In this document: positions 9,393 through 18,065 of the stretch, piece by piece | Position numbering within the stretch: position 1 is the first letter of the stretch | Layout: the number at the start of each line of letters is the position of its first letter | Assembly (NCBI RefSeq): GCF_006540305.1 | Contig: NZ_BJOR01000001.1 | Location: 7,812,001-7,876,000, forward strand | DNA length: 64,000 nucleotides | Direction of reading: 5' to 3' | Origin: Streptomyces sp. 6-11-2 | GTDB taxonomy: Bacteria > Actinomycetota > Actinomycetes > Streptomycetales > Streptomycetaceae | Position numbers and translations under genes: made by a program | Notes under the pieces: generated by a model | Databases searched by the model: none | Told to the model about the DNA's origin: nothing | Seen by the model: the letters and a program-made list of their open reading frames with translations, nothing else

Positions 9393-10057
9393 AGGGTGTC
9401 CCCATCCCGTGGTGGCGGCAGGAGGCCCGCGCGTTCGGCGATCAAGGCCGCCTCGACGCGGCTGCTGACCCGCAGTTTGCTGAGAACGGCGCTGACATGG
9501 CCTTTGACGGTGCCGGTGCTCAGGTGCATCCGTTCGCCGATGTCGGTGTTGGCGAGCCCCGCTGCTATCAGTATGAGGACGGCACGCTCGCGTTCAGAGA
9601 GCCGGGCAGCGAGTCGGACAGCGGAGGGTTCGCGCGCACCCTTGTCGAGGTAGCCGTCCACCACTGTGCGGGTGACCTTGGACGACAGTACGGTCCCACC
9701 CTCGGCCAGGGTTCGTACCAGGTAGGGGAGATGCTCGGGGTCGGTGTCCTTGAGTAGAAATCCGGCGGCGCCCGAGCGCAGGGCGGTCGCCACGTACTCG
9801 TCGGTGTCGAACGTGGTGAGCATGGCCACCACTGGAGGATGGGGGATACGACGAATGTTGGCCAGAATGGTGAGCCCGTCCACGTCCGGCATCCGGATGT
9901 CCAGCAGGACCACGTCAGGGTGCAGCTCGCCCACCGTCCGGACGGCCTGGCTGCCAGGTACCGCGGCGATGACCTCAATGTCCTCAACAGCGTTGAGAAT
10001 ATGCGTGAAGCCCAAGCGGATCAGGGCTTCGTCGTCGACCACCAGTACCCGGATCAC
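9389..10057 (-). CDS. NarL/LuxR-type response regulator
   Basis: 222 residues. The receiver domain carries the acidic pocket DDE (8-10), phospho-acceptor D53 (LLDIRMPD) and K in LLKDTD. A LuxR-type HTH follows at about 155-215 (LSERERAVLILIAAGLANTD; GTVKGHVSAVLSKL). It partners with the downstream sensor kinase. The divergent gene is a DUF418 membrane protein, and the gap between them carries spaced direct repeats that are a plausible binding site. Confidence 0.9.
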   Translation of the reverse strand: MIRVLVVDDEALIRLGFTHILNAVEDIEVIAAVPGSQAVRTVGELHPDVVLLDIRMPDVDGLTILANIRRIPHPPVVAMLTTFDTDEYVATALRSGAAGFLLKDTDPEHLPYLVRTLAEGGTVLSSKVTRTVVDGYLDKGAREPSAVRLAARLSERERAVLILIAAGLANTDIGERMHLSTGTVKGHVSAVLSKLRVSSRVEAALIAERAGLLPPPRDGDTL

Positions 10058-10156
10058 GTGCGCTCCGCTCGTCGCATGCCCGCCTTTCGATCCTTACCAC
10101 GCCGGAAGCCGTCTGTCGGCGACCGACGTGCGTTTCCCGCCAGACGGCGGCGCGGG

Positions 10157-10236
10157 TCCGGCCAGTCGGCCAGGTAACTCCGGCCAGTCGACGGGGCGCC
10201 TCTGGAAAGTTGCCGGGGTGGCTGGGACGACTGGTC
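10157..10236. promoter_or_regulatory. Direct repeats, probable response-regulator binding sites
   Basis: TCCGGCCAGTCG occurs at 10157-10168 and again at 10179-10190, exactly 22 bp apart start to start (two helical turns). A shorter inverted copy, GACCAGTCG read on the minus strand, lies at 10228-10236. All three are in the 195-bp gap between the response regulator and the DUF418 gene, so they may be operators for one or both promoters. Confidence 0.5.
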
Positions 10237-10252
10237 GGTCGACCTTGAAGGC

Positions 10253-11515
10253 ATGACGCAGAACGCATCGTTGACCCTGTCGGCACAGGTATCACGTGAG
10301 CTTGGGACGGATCGCTCGTCCACCCCGGTCAGCGCACCGTCGACGGGCCGGCTCATTGGTATCGACCTGGCCCGCGGGTTTGCCGTCTTCGGCATGTACT
10401 CCGCCCATGTCGGACCCGACGTGACGGTGGGCGGACCGATGGGGATCCTCCTGGAGTTGGCGCGGGGCCGCTCCTCCGCCCTCTTCGCCCTGCTCGCCGG
10501 CTTCTCGCTGGTCATCATCACCGGCCGCCCGCATCCGAGGACAGGGCGCCTCGGCCGGCAGGCGGTCGTCAGGATCGTGATCCGCGCCGTCATCCTCCTG
10601 GTGCTCGGCTACGCCTTGACCGCACTGGACACTCAGGTCGATGTGATCCTCAGCTTCTACGGGCTGCTCTTCCTGACCGCGCTCCCGCTGTACAGGTTGC
10701 GGGCAAGGACGCTCGCACTCGTCGCCGGCGCGGGCGCACTGATCTTGCCCCAAGTCCTGTACGCGGTAAGGAAAACGATCGAGGAGGGGAGTTGGGCGGA
10801 TGCCATCACAGCCGGCGACCCGCTGGCCAGGATCAACAACACGGACGGCATCATCGAACTTTTGTTCACCGGAGAGTATCCGGTTCTCACCTGGATTCCG
10901 TTCCTGATCGCGGGCATGGCGGTGGCCCGGATCGATCTCTCTTGCTCCCGTATCCGCTCCCGGCTTGCCCTCACCGGCGGGGCACTCGCTCTCCTCGGCT
11001 ACGGAGGCTCCTGGCTGGCCCTGCGCCTGGTCCCCCACGCTCTCTCCGCCGTCGCGGCCGCCACGGACGGCGGTTCGGCGTCGTCCGCGTGGTGGTCCGA
11101 CAGCGTCGGCGAGCCACAGAACCGCACCCCGCTCGCGTGGTTGCTGGTGGCCGCACCGCACAGCCAGACGACCTTCTCCATCCTCGGCAACACGGGCATC
11201 GCCCTCGTGGTGGTGGCCACGTGTCTGACGGTCGCCGCCCGCATGCCGCGCCTCACGCGTCTGGCCACACCCATTGCGGCGGTCGGTATGACAGCGCTGA
11301 CGGTCTACGTTCTCCACATCGTCGCTCTTTGGTTCTTCACCGACGTTTGGCACGTGGCCAGGGTCGAGGACGAGACCATGGCTGCCTTGCCCGTGCTGCT
11401 CGGCTTCATCGCGGGTGCCACGCTCCTGGCGACGGTCTGGACCCGGCTGTTCCGGCGCGGCCCCCTGGAGTACCTGCTCCACATCGCGACCCGGCCCGCC
11501 CTGCTCATCAAGTGA
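10253..11515 (+). CDS. DUF418-type multi-pass membrane protein
   Basis: 420 residues with about ten hydrophobic segments. The N-terminus (RLIGIDLARGFAVFGMYSAH) matches the DUF1624/heparan-glucosaminide acetyltransferase-like start of DUF418 proteins. The C-terminal block has GMTALTVYVLHIVALWFF and FRRGPLEYLLHIAT. The exact role is not established; relatives are annotated as putative acyltransferases or transporters. It faces a two-component system across repeats and may be its target. Confidence 0.85.
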   Translation: MTQNASLTLSAQVSRELGTDRSSTPVSAPSTGRLIGIDLARGFAVFGMYSAHVGPDVTVGGPMGILLELARGRSSALFALLAGFSLVIITGRPHPRTGRLGRQAVVRIVIRAVILLVLGYALTALDTQVDVILSFYGLLFLTALPLYRLRARTLALVAGAGALILPQVLYAVRKTIEEGSWADAITAGDPLARINNTDGIIELLFTGEYPVLTWIPFLIAGMAVARIDLSCSRIRSRLALTGGALALLGYGGSWLALRLVPHALSAVAAATDGGSASSAWWSDSVGEPQNRTPLAWLLVAAPHSQTTFSILGNTGIALVVVATCLTVAARMPRLTRLATPIAAVGMTALTVYVLHIVALWFFTDVWHVARVEDETMAALPVLLGFIAGATLLATVWTRLFRRGPLEYLLHIATRPALLIK

Positions 11516-11712
11516 GAGACGGAGGCTCCCGCCCAGGCGGCGGCCCTGTGCGCCGTCATCGTCTGCCGGGGCTGCCGCCGTGGCACGGTCAAGGCTCCGC
11601 GGCGTCGACCATGATGCCCAACTCGCCGCGCTGAAGCGCGAGCTGGGATCCATCGCCCAGGTCCGGCCGGTGAGACTGTCTCGACGCGTGTGAGCAGGCC
11701 ACCGTCATCGTC

Positions 11713-12067
11713 GTGCAACCATCCCCGGCCGAACGGGCGGCCGTCTGGCTCGGCGTCGCCTCCACATCCGTCAGCGGCGGGATCCACTTCGCCTCTGGCA
11801 CGGCGAAGCTCAACGACACGTACTTCAACACGGCGACGTACAACCCCCCGTCGCGGAGAGGCTTGGTGGCCTGCCAGGAGATCGGGCGCACCTTCGGCCT
11901 CGACCACCAGGACCAGGACACGAACTTCGGCAACGCCAACCTGGGCACCTGCGGGGACTACACCAACAACCCCGACGGGGCGCCCACCTCAACCGGCACG
12001 ACAACGACGAGCTGGCAACCATTTACGGGCACCTCGACTCGACGAGCACCGTCGACCAGTCCGCGGC
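11713..12067 (+). pseudogene. Secreted zinc metalloprotease-like remnant
   Basis: The frame from about 11713 reads ERAAVWLGVASTSVSGGIHF, CQEIGRTFGLDHQDQDTNFG and NANLGTCGDYTNNPDGAP. After a frameshift near 11990, HLNRHDNDELATIYGHLDST lies in another frame. This resembles the C-terminal half of actinobacterial proteins with a HEIGHTFGLDH-type zinc site. Two of the three ligands are changed (Q for the first H, R for the second). With the missing N-terminus and the frameshift, it is a pseudogene. Confidence 0.6.
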
Positions 12068-12071
12068 CGTG

Positions 12072-12165
12072 CCGCTGCTGCGGGGGCGAGGAGGCCCATC
12101 GCTTCCCAGTGCCGCAGGACGTGCGTGGGGAGACCGAAGCGTTCCGCGACGGCCCCGATGCTCAT
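12072..12165 (-). pseudogene. MerR-family regulator, N-terminal scrap
   Basis: The minus-strand frame from ATG 12165 encodes MSIGAVAERFGLPTHVLRHW and EAMGLLAPA, a MerR winged-helix start. It then runs into the antisense of the metalloprotease remnant. Only about 30 residues are left. Confidence 0.5.
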
Positions 12166-12289
12166 CGCCGCGACTTCACCGCCGCTCGAACCCGCCGGCA
12201 CCCTCACTGCCCGAGGGGACCGGGACGCGGTGGCCCTCGCCGTTGGCGCGCACGCACCTGCCGGCCCTGTGCTGCTACCTGGGGGACTT

Positions 12290-12550
12290 GCCTGTGCGGG
12301 AGTCACCGATCAGGCAGAGCGACTGCCCTTTCTTGATCCACTCGGAGCTGGCAAGCGTATGGATCGTGGCTGGGGCGATGTTGGGGTTGGCGTCGAAAAG
12401 TCGGAGGTCAGCAGGGGCCTTCTCCCGGGGAAGGTTCGCCGCCTTGGCCCGCAGCTTCGACCTGCGGCGGGCCAGGGCGTCGTACTCGGCCATCAGCGGT
12501 TCGGCGACGAAGCCGCGGTAGGTCATAAGACCGAGGTCAAGGCGACGCAT
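12290..12550 (-). pseudogene. IS21-family helper IstB, fragment
   Basis: The frame contains FVAEPLMAEYDALARRRSKL, FDANPNIAPATIHTLASSEW and IKKGQSLCLIGDSRTGKS. The last is the Walker A of IstB/DnaA-like ATPases, with R where GTGKS is usual. The fragment begins inside the protein and ends right after Walker A, where the MerR scrap starts. Confidence 0.75.
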
Positions 12551-12599
12551 CCGGTGCGGCAGCCGGACGCTGCTCTTCGCCCCCCATACGATCGCAGCT

Positions 12600-13655
12600 A
12601 TGGGCGAACATCGGTCCGCAGCGGAGCCTCGTCGGCGGCCCCGTCAGGGTAGATGGTCGCGGCTGACGTCCTCGCGCTTCGTGCCGGCGGTGGTGATCTC
12701 GCTCATCGTCGCCGCACTGGCCGGTCTCTTCGTCGGTGCCTACGGCTGGGCGATGGCCAATCCCGTACCGCATCGTATCCCCGTCGCGGTGACGGGGAAG
12801 TCGGCCAGCGGCGATCGGTTCGTCGGTGCGCTGGAGTCCGCGCTCCGCACCTCACTGGTCCTGCACCCGTACTCCGACTACGGCAGTGCGCTCGCCGCGG
12901 TCGACGCGCAGAGGGAATTCGCGATCCTGCAGCGCCGTCCGGCCGGCGTGGAGGTCGACGTGGCGAGCGCGGCGGGTGCGTCGGTCGCCCGGGTCCTCGG
13001 CCAAAGCGCCCCGGACGTGGGTCGGGCGCTCGGTATCTCCGTCCAGGTCAGGGATATCAAGCCGCTTCCGGCCACTGACCCCCAGGGGCTCGCGCTCTTC
13101 TACATCGCCCTGGGCTCGACCATCCTGGGTTTCGTCGGTGCCATCCAGCTCGGGGTGCATGCCCAAACACTGCGCCCCGCCGAACGGATCGCCACTACCG
13201 TTTGCTATTCCGTGCTGGGTGGCCTGTGCATTTGTGCCATGTCCGACTGGGTGCTCGGCGTGGTGCGGCTGCCCTTCGCCCAGTCGTGGGGCATCTGCAC
13301 GCTCACCATGTTCACCGCCGGCATGATCTTTACTGCGTTCCATACCTTCCTGGGCCGCTGGGCACTTCTGCCGACGTGGCTGCTGCTCGTCATCCTCGGC
13401 AACCCCTCCTCCGGAGGCGCAGTTGCCTGGCCGCTGCTCCCTCCGGTCCTGGGCTTTCTGGGACGGTTCCTGCCACCGGGCGCATCGGTGAGTGCTCAGC
13501 GCAACGCAATCTACTTCCCTCACAACCAGCACATCGAGCCTTATGTCGTGCTCGCTGTGTGGTGCCTGGTCGGCATGTCGGTCTTCCTCGTAGGGCGTGC
13601 ACGCCACCCAAGCGCTCGGGCGAGCGCACCGGCCACCGAGGCCGGTGCGGGATGA
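12600..13655 (+). CDS. Membrane protein of the YhgE/Pip or DUF3533 type
   Basis: 351 residues. One N-terminal helix (FVPAVVISLIVAALAGLFVG) is followed by an extracytoplasmic domain of about 130 residues starting PHRIPVAVTGKS. Five hydrophobic segments follow (from LALFYIALGSTILGFVGAIQ to YVVLAVWCLVGMSVFLVG). This resembles the ABC-2-like permease layout of YhgE/Pip and DUF3533 proteins. The role is uncertain and no ATPase is adjacent. No strong Shine-Dalgarno site is visible before ATG 12600. Confidence 0.7.
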   Translation: MGEHRSAAEPRRRPRQGRWSRLTSSRFVPAVVISLIVAALAGLFVGAYGWAMANPVPHRIPVAVTGKSASGDRFVGALESALRTSLVLHPYSDYGSALAAVDAQREFAILQRRPAGVEVDVASAAGASVARVLGQSAPDVGRALGISVQVRDIKPLPATDPQGLALFYIALGSTILGFVGAIQLGVHAQTLRPAERIATTVCYSVLGGLCICAMSDWVLGVVRLPFAQSWGICTLTMFTAGMIFTAFHTFLGRWALLPTWLLLVILGNPSSGGAVAWPLLPPVLGFLGRFLPPGASVSAQRNAIYFPHNQHIEPYVVLAVWCLVGMSVFLVGRARHPSARASAPATEAGAG

Positions 13656-14092
13656 GCGTGAGCGTCGTCCGTCGCACGGGAACGGGGTGGCCGACCCAGG
13701 CGCGGGCGCTGCGACCCATGGTTGAACCAACGTCGTCAGCCGCCCCGCCAATGGTCCTTTTGAAGCGTCGCTGTCCATCGGCCTCGAGCCGCGGCGGGGC
13801 CACTCGGCGACCCAATTGAAGCGCTCGCGGGCGCACCACTGCTCCGCCCCTGCCGCGAGGCGGAGCCGGACGGATTGCCCGGTCCGGCGGCCGAGGTGCG
13901 GACCTGGCGATGCGCCGACGTGGCCCGGCGGCCCGGGGCCGGCACTCGGCCCACCGGCCTGGACCAAGACCCATGTGGCGACGGAAAGTCGAGTGCGGCC
14001 TTGGCGTCGGGGTGATCACCAGCCAGTCCAGGTCGTACGAGCGTCTACACACCCGCTGCTCGTCAAGCCGAGCGGACGGAGCGGGCAGCGCC
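13656..14092. other. 437-bp gap without a supportable gene
   Basis: Very GC-rich sequence between the end of the membrane protein and the stop of the terpene synthase. Several open frames exist on both strands, but none has a Shine-Dalgarno site, a recognised motif or convincing codon bias. No clear terminator hairpin was seen. Confidence 0.4.
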
Positions 14093-15058
14093 TCATTTGG
14101 GGCCTTGGTATCGGGCATGGCTGGTGTGCCAGATGAAGGAGCGGGCGATGCCCTCCAGGGCGCGGGCGTGGGCTGTGAGCGTGCTCGGGGGATCGCAGGC
14201 GAGGCTCGTGATCCATCGCCGGGCGACGGCTGCTTCGTTTTCGCACATACCACTGGCGCGTGCAAACGCCTCCTCGAGGTTTCCGCCGTGCCGCGCCCGC
14301 AGCAGCGTGGGCAGGCTCAATGGCTGCACCGGCCCTCGCGCCACCTCACGTTCGTAGGAGGCCAAGTCGTTGACCCAGCCCGCGAGATTGGCCACAGCGG
14401 TCTCCAGGTGCCGCACCGGCGCCAGCGCCCGCTGCGCGTCCGCCAGTTCGTAGTCCAGGACAATCTCCGCCGCGGCAATGATCGTCCTGACGAACACGGT
14501 GTGCGGACGCATCTCCAGATAGGTCGCGAGCGCAACCCTCTCCGGCTCCGCCACATGGTGTGCCTCCCAGACCAGAGCCATGATGGTGTCGCGCAGGCTT
14601 GCGGCAAGTCGGAGGTACGCGGCTGGGCCGGTCCGGGCCCGGAAACGGGCAAGCAGGTCGTACAGGGCGGCGGGGAACGGGCCCATGAGGGGAGGCGGGC
14701 TGCCGCTGGCCAGGACGAGCATCAGCTCAGCGGAGCGGTCGACAAGACCAACCGGGTCGCCGGCGGCGTTGCCCTCGCCGTGCACGTCGTCGAACGCGGT
14801 GAGCCACAGCAGGAGTTCCGCGAACAGAACCAGATCGTCCGCGTCGGCGGTCGGGAAGGTACGCGATGCTCCGTGACTCGTGATGTTCACCAGAACACTC
14901 CTGGCCCTGGCGGAGGGAAGCAGCGGGTACTCCTCCAGCCAGCCGAGGAGTTGGCGTTCCGTGTGATTCCCGTGCGGACTCGCGGGGAACGGACCGGGGA
15001 ACGTGGCGGTGAAGTCCGGTTGAGGCAGCATCGTCGCCGCATCGCCGGTGCCTGTCAT
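14093..15058 (-). CDS. Class I terpene synthase
   Basis: 321 residues with a terpene-cyclase alpha fold. The acidic motif is DDVHGE (D90, D91, E95) and the NSE triad is N230, S234, E238 in NDLASYERE; together they bind Mg2+ and the diphosphate. It would ionise the product of the class II cyclase encoded upstream and finish the diterpene skeleton. The ATG at 15058 overlaps the P450 stop (ATGA), which fixes the start; the longer frame upstream is antisense noise. It is the last gene of the operon. Confidence 0.88.
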   Translation of the reverse strand: MTGTGDAATMLPQPDFTATFPGPFPASPHGNHTERQLLGWLEEYPLLPSARARSVLVNITSHGASRTFPTADADDLVLFAELLLWLTAFDDVHGEGNAAGDPVGLVDRSAELMLVLASGSPPPLMGPFPAALYDLLARFRARTGPAAYLRLAASLRDTIMALVWEAHHVAEPERVALATYLEMRPHTVFVRTIIAAAEIVLDYELADAQRALAPVRHLETAVANLAGWVNDLASYEREVARGPVQPLSLPTLLRARHGGNLEEAFARASGMCENEAAVARRWITSLACDPPSTLTAHARALEGIARSFIWHTSHARYQGPK

Positions 15059-16419
15059 ACGGCCTCCCGGTGGCGGCGCACGGGCGTCCGCGCCTCGGCG
15101 GTCATGCGCAACGTGGACGGATGCAAGGTGATCGCTCCGACCGGCCGAACGGCAGGTCCTGGGACGGGCCGCAGCCGCCAGCGGGACGCGATCAGGGCCG
15201 TGATCAGGGTCGCTTCGGCCAGCGCGAACTCGTTGCCCATGCATTGCCGCTTTCCGGCCCCGAACGGAATGAACGCCCCCTTCGGGGGCTGCGGACGCTC
15301 TGGCAGCCAACGGTCGGGATCAAAGCGGAGCGGGTCAGGGTACAGGCCGGGGTCACGGTGCAGCGTGTAGGGGCTCCACACGATGTCCTCCCCGGCCGGC
15401 AGATCCACGGCTCCGAGCCGCACGGGCTCAATGGTCTGACGGGTCACCAGCCATGCCGGGCTGTACAGGCGCAGACTCTCGTTGACCAGTCTGCGGGTGA
15501 ACGTGAGCCGCGTCAGAGTCTTCGTGGTCAGGGGCTCGTCCGTGAGGACCGTGTCGGCCTCGTTGTGCAACTGCCGCTCCAGGTCCGGGTTACGGCCCAG
15601 CTCGTGGAACAGCCAGGTCAAGGTGACCGCAGTGGTTTCCGAACCCGCCGCGAGCAGGCCCGTGACCTCGGACAGGATGTCCTCGTCGGCCAGCGGCGTA
15701 CCGTCCGGCTCCTGGGCGGACAGAAGGAGCGACACGATGTCGTCGTGGGCTTCCGGCCGCGCCAGGTGGTCGGCGATGACCTCACCCACAGCAGCACGCA
15801 TCACATGGCCGGCACGCCGCGCCCGCCGGTTCCCCCGGGTCGGCAGCCGTTCGAGGAGGGGAAGTGGCAGCAGGGCACGGCGGAGAGCCGCGGCGAAGAG
15901 GGTGTCGACGCTCTTGAGGATCGCGTGCCCGGTGTCGCGGTCGGGAATGGTGGAGAACAAGGCCCCCATGACGACGTTCTGCGTCATCAACTGCATCTCG
16001 GTCTTCAGATCCAGTGGCCCCATGCTCTGCCATGCCGCGATCATCGGATCGACTGTGGTGTGCATGGTCCGGACGTACTGGTCGACCTGTTGGTGGTGGA
16101 ACGCGGGTTGCATCAGGCGGCGGCGCCTCAGGTGCCGGCTGCCCTCCGCGACCGGCAGGGCATCCTTGCCGAAGAGTTTCAGCTTCTCGAACAGGAGCCC
16201 TTTGCTGAAGTGTCCCGATTTGCTGGTGAGCATCTCCTGCAAGAGCTCGGGAGAGTTGATGACGGTCACCGTCTTCGGGCCGATCGAGATACGCACGATC
16301 GGCCCGTGCTCGCGCAGGCGCTGCAGAAAGGCCAGACGGTCCCTCGCCAGAGGCACCGCGTGTCCGATGAGCGGCACACGCCCTGGAGCGTATGGCGGAA
16401 CGTGCAGGTCGGCGTTCAC
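15055..16419 (-). CDS. Cytochrome P450 of the diterpenoid cluster
   Basis: 454 residues. I-helix AGSETT at 258-263, K-helix ESLR (E314, R317), and heme loop FGAGKRQCMG with Cys393 are all intact. The GTG at 16419 is preceded by GGAGG (9-nt spacer) and opens NADLHVPPYAPGRVP; the longer upstream frame lacks P450 features. It lies between the two diterpene synthases, so it probably hydroxylates or epoxidises the hydrocarbon product. No ferredoxin gene is in the operon, so electrons must come from elsewhere. Confidence 0.9.
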   Translation of the reverse strand: MNADLHVPPYAPGRVPLIGHAVPLARDRLAFLQRLREHGPIVRISIGPKTVTVINSPELLQEMLTSKSGHFSKGLLFEKLKLFGKDALPVAEGSRHLRRRRLMQPAFHHQQVDQYVRTMHTTVDPMIAAWQSMGPLDLKTEMQLMTQNVVMGALFSTIPDRDTGHAILKSVDTLFAAALRRALLPLPLLERLPTRGNRRARRAGHVMRAAVGEVIADHLARPEAHDDIVSLLLSAQEPDGTPLADEDILSEVTGLLAAGSETTAVTLTWLFHELGRNPDLERQLHNEADTVLTDEPLTTKTLTRLTFTRRLVNESLRLYSPAWLVTRQTIEPVRLGAVDLPAGEDIVWSPYTLHRDPGLYPDPLRFDPDRWLPERPQPPKGAFIPFGAGKRQCMGNEFALAEATLITALIASRWRLRPVPGPAVRPVGAITLHPSTLRMTAEARTPVRRHREAV

Positions 16420-16466
16420 GGTTGGTGCCTCCGTCTGTGATCCGGGCTGAAGGGGGGCGGGACGGT

Positions 16467-18065
16467 TCAGGGCCGGCGTGTCTGCAGCAGCTCGAGCGCG
16501 GCGGTCACCTCGGCCTGTGCCATGGCCTGCGGGGCGTAAAGGGTCTTGTCGTGCCAGAGGGCAGGGTGGTGGTGGCCGGAGGAGTGGACGGCTTCGCGCA
16601 GGATGTCCTCGGCGAGTTTCAGGGCCTGGGCGGCCTCTGGCCTGCCCGCGTGATCCGGGGAGTTGAGGAGGATGTTCACGGCATAGGCGGTCTCCTCGGC
16701 GGTGCCACCCCACACCCCCCAGGATCCGTCGTCGCCCTGAGCGGCCAGTACCCAGTCGGCGGCTGAGCGGACGGCGTCGCGGGTGGTCGGGCCCGTGTGC
16801 CCGGAGAGAGCAGTGACGCACCGTTCGGTGGCGTAGTAGGGGGACGCGTGCCACTTGTCGCACCAGGCGCCGTCGGACTGTTGCTGGGCGAGGAGCCAGT
16901 CGCGGGTCAGGTCCATACGGGCCTGGAGAGCGTCACCTGTCGTGGGCCGGTGGCTCAGCCAGGCGGTGAGCGCCTGGAGGGCGTGGGCGTTGGCTGTGCT
17001 GGAGCCGGTGTCCTCGCCGACATAGCAGTCGTAGTGGTCGCCGGCCTCGAAAGCGGACAGCGGGGAGGGGTCGCGGGGTGAGCCGGCGAGGGCGGACACC
17101 AGCACCGCCATCGCGGTGTCGTCGGTGTCGGGCAGCAGGCCCGGGGCGCCGCGTACGCCGGCGGCGTCGTAGATCTCCGCAGCCCAGGCGCGGACGGGTG
17201 GCACACAGGTGGCGGGCAGGCCGGGACGGGCCAGGGCGGCGGCGACCCAGAGCCGCTCGAAGACGGAGATCGGCGTGGCCTCCGGGAAAAGACCGTCATA
17301 ACGCTCCGCCACGGCGGTCAGCGCGGTGACCGCCTGTTCCCGGCCCGTGCCGGGACCGGTGGCCAGCCAGGCGGCGGTGGCGGCGGGGGAACTGCCCAGC
17401 AGCCCGCCTGGGACGCCAGGCACCATCTGCGGCAGGCGGCGCGCGACCCCTTCGAAGGTGTGGTGCAGCTTGAGTGGCACACCGCCGGCCACCTGGCACC
17501 GCTCGGCCACGCGGTCGGGCAGCGCCGCCTGAAATCCGCGCGGCTGAGCCAGGCGCTGCCCGCGGGCCCACGGGCCGAGCCGGGACAGGGCCGCGACCTC
17601 CGGCTGGTCCAGGTGGTCGTTGATCAGGATGACCAGGTCGGGGGCGAGGATCTCGATGGCCGCCGTGTCCGGCCACCCACCGGTCCTGGACAGGTCCCGC
17701 AGCGCTGCGAGCCCGTTGTCCACAGCCGCGGCGAGCTGCTCGCGCGAGACGCCTGCGGCCGTGTCCTGGCGCAGCGTGGACAGGAGGGCTTCCGTGGCGC
17801 TGAGCGTCGGCAGCAGCCGGTAAGGCGCGGGTCCCTCTCCCCAACTGCCGGCGGCGGACTGCCTCTCCAGCAGCCACGTCAGACGCCGTTCGTGTCCCTC
17901 CAGCCATGGTGCCCAGGAGGTCACCCGGGCCGTCTCATACACGGAGGGACGCACGTTGCCCCAGGGATCGTTGTCGACCGACGTCACCAAAATCTGGGCC
18001 CGCTCCACGTAGCTGTTCGTGTGCCGTGCCCGTATCGGGGTCGCCTGGTGGGACATGGATCTCAT
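16467..18065 (-). CDS. Class II diterpene cyclase (DxDD type)
   Basis: 532 residues with a beta-gamma alpha-barrel organisation and QW-like repeats (e.g. QQSDGAWCDKW, AAQGDDGSWGVWGG). The proton-donating motif DTDD is at 313-316. Such enzymes protonate GGPP and close the decalin ring to a labda- or clerodane-type diphosphate without losing the pyrophosphate. The ATG at 18065 is set by the ATGA overlap with the GGPP synthase stop and by GGAAAGG just upstream. Stereochemistry and hydration state cannot be told from sequence alone. Confidence 0.9.
   Translation of the reverse strand: MRSMSHQATPIRARHTNSYVERAQILVTSVDNDPWGNVRPSVYETARVTSWAPWLEGHERRLTWLLERQSAAGSWGEGPAPYRLLPTLSATEALLSTLRQDTAAGVSREQLAAAVDNGLAALRDLSRTGGWPDTAAIEILAPDLVILINDHLDQPEVAALSRLGPWARGQRLAQPRGFQAALPDRVAERCQVAGGVPLKLHHTFEGVARRLPQMVPGVPGGLLGSSPAATAAWLATGPGTGREQAVTALTAVAERYDGLFPEATPISVFERLWVAAALARPGLPATCVPPVRAWAAEIYDAAGVRGAPGLLPDTDDTAMAVLVSALAGSPRDPSPLSAFEAGDHYDCYVGEDTGSSTANAHALQALTAWLSHRPTTGDALQARMDLTRDWLLAQQQSDGAWCDKWHASPYYATERCVTALSGHTGPTTRDAVRSAADWVLAAQGDDGSWGVWGGTAEETAYAVNILLNSPDHAGRPEAAQALKLAEDILREAVHSSGHHHPALWHDKTLYAPQAMAQAEVTAALELLQTRRP

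Noticed and set aside
10292..11653. Long minus-strand open frame (453 codons) opposite the DUF418 gene
   Set aside because: Low-complexity Arg/Gly/Gln-rich translation, no Shine-Dalgarno site, and it is fully antisense to a clear membrane protein; typical GC-rich shadow.
13910..15370. Plus-strand 486-codon frame opposite the terpene synthase
   Set aside because: No domain, low-complexity composition, antisense to an intact class I synthase.
15070..16440. Plus-strand open frames of 320-450 codons opposite the diterpenoid P450
   Set aside because: No motif, and codon bias mirrors the P450; antisense shadows.
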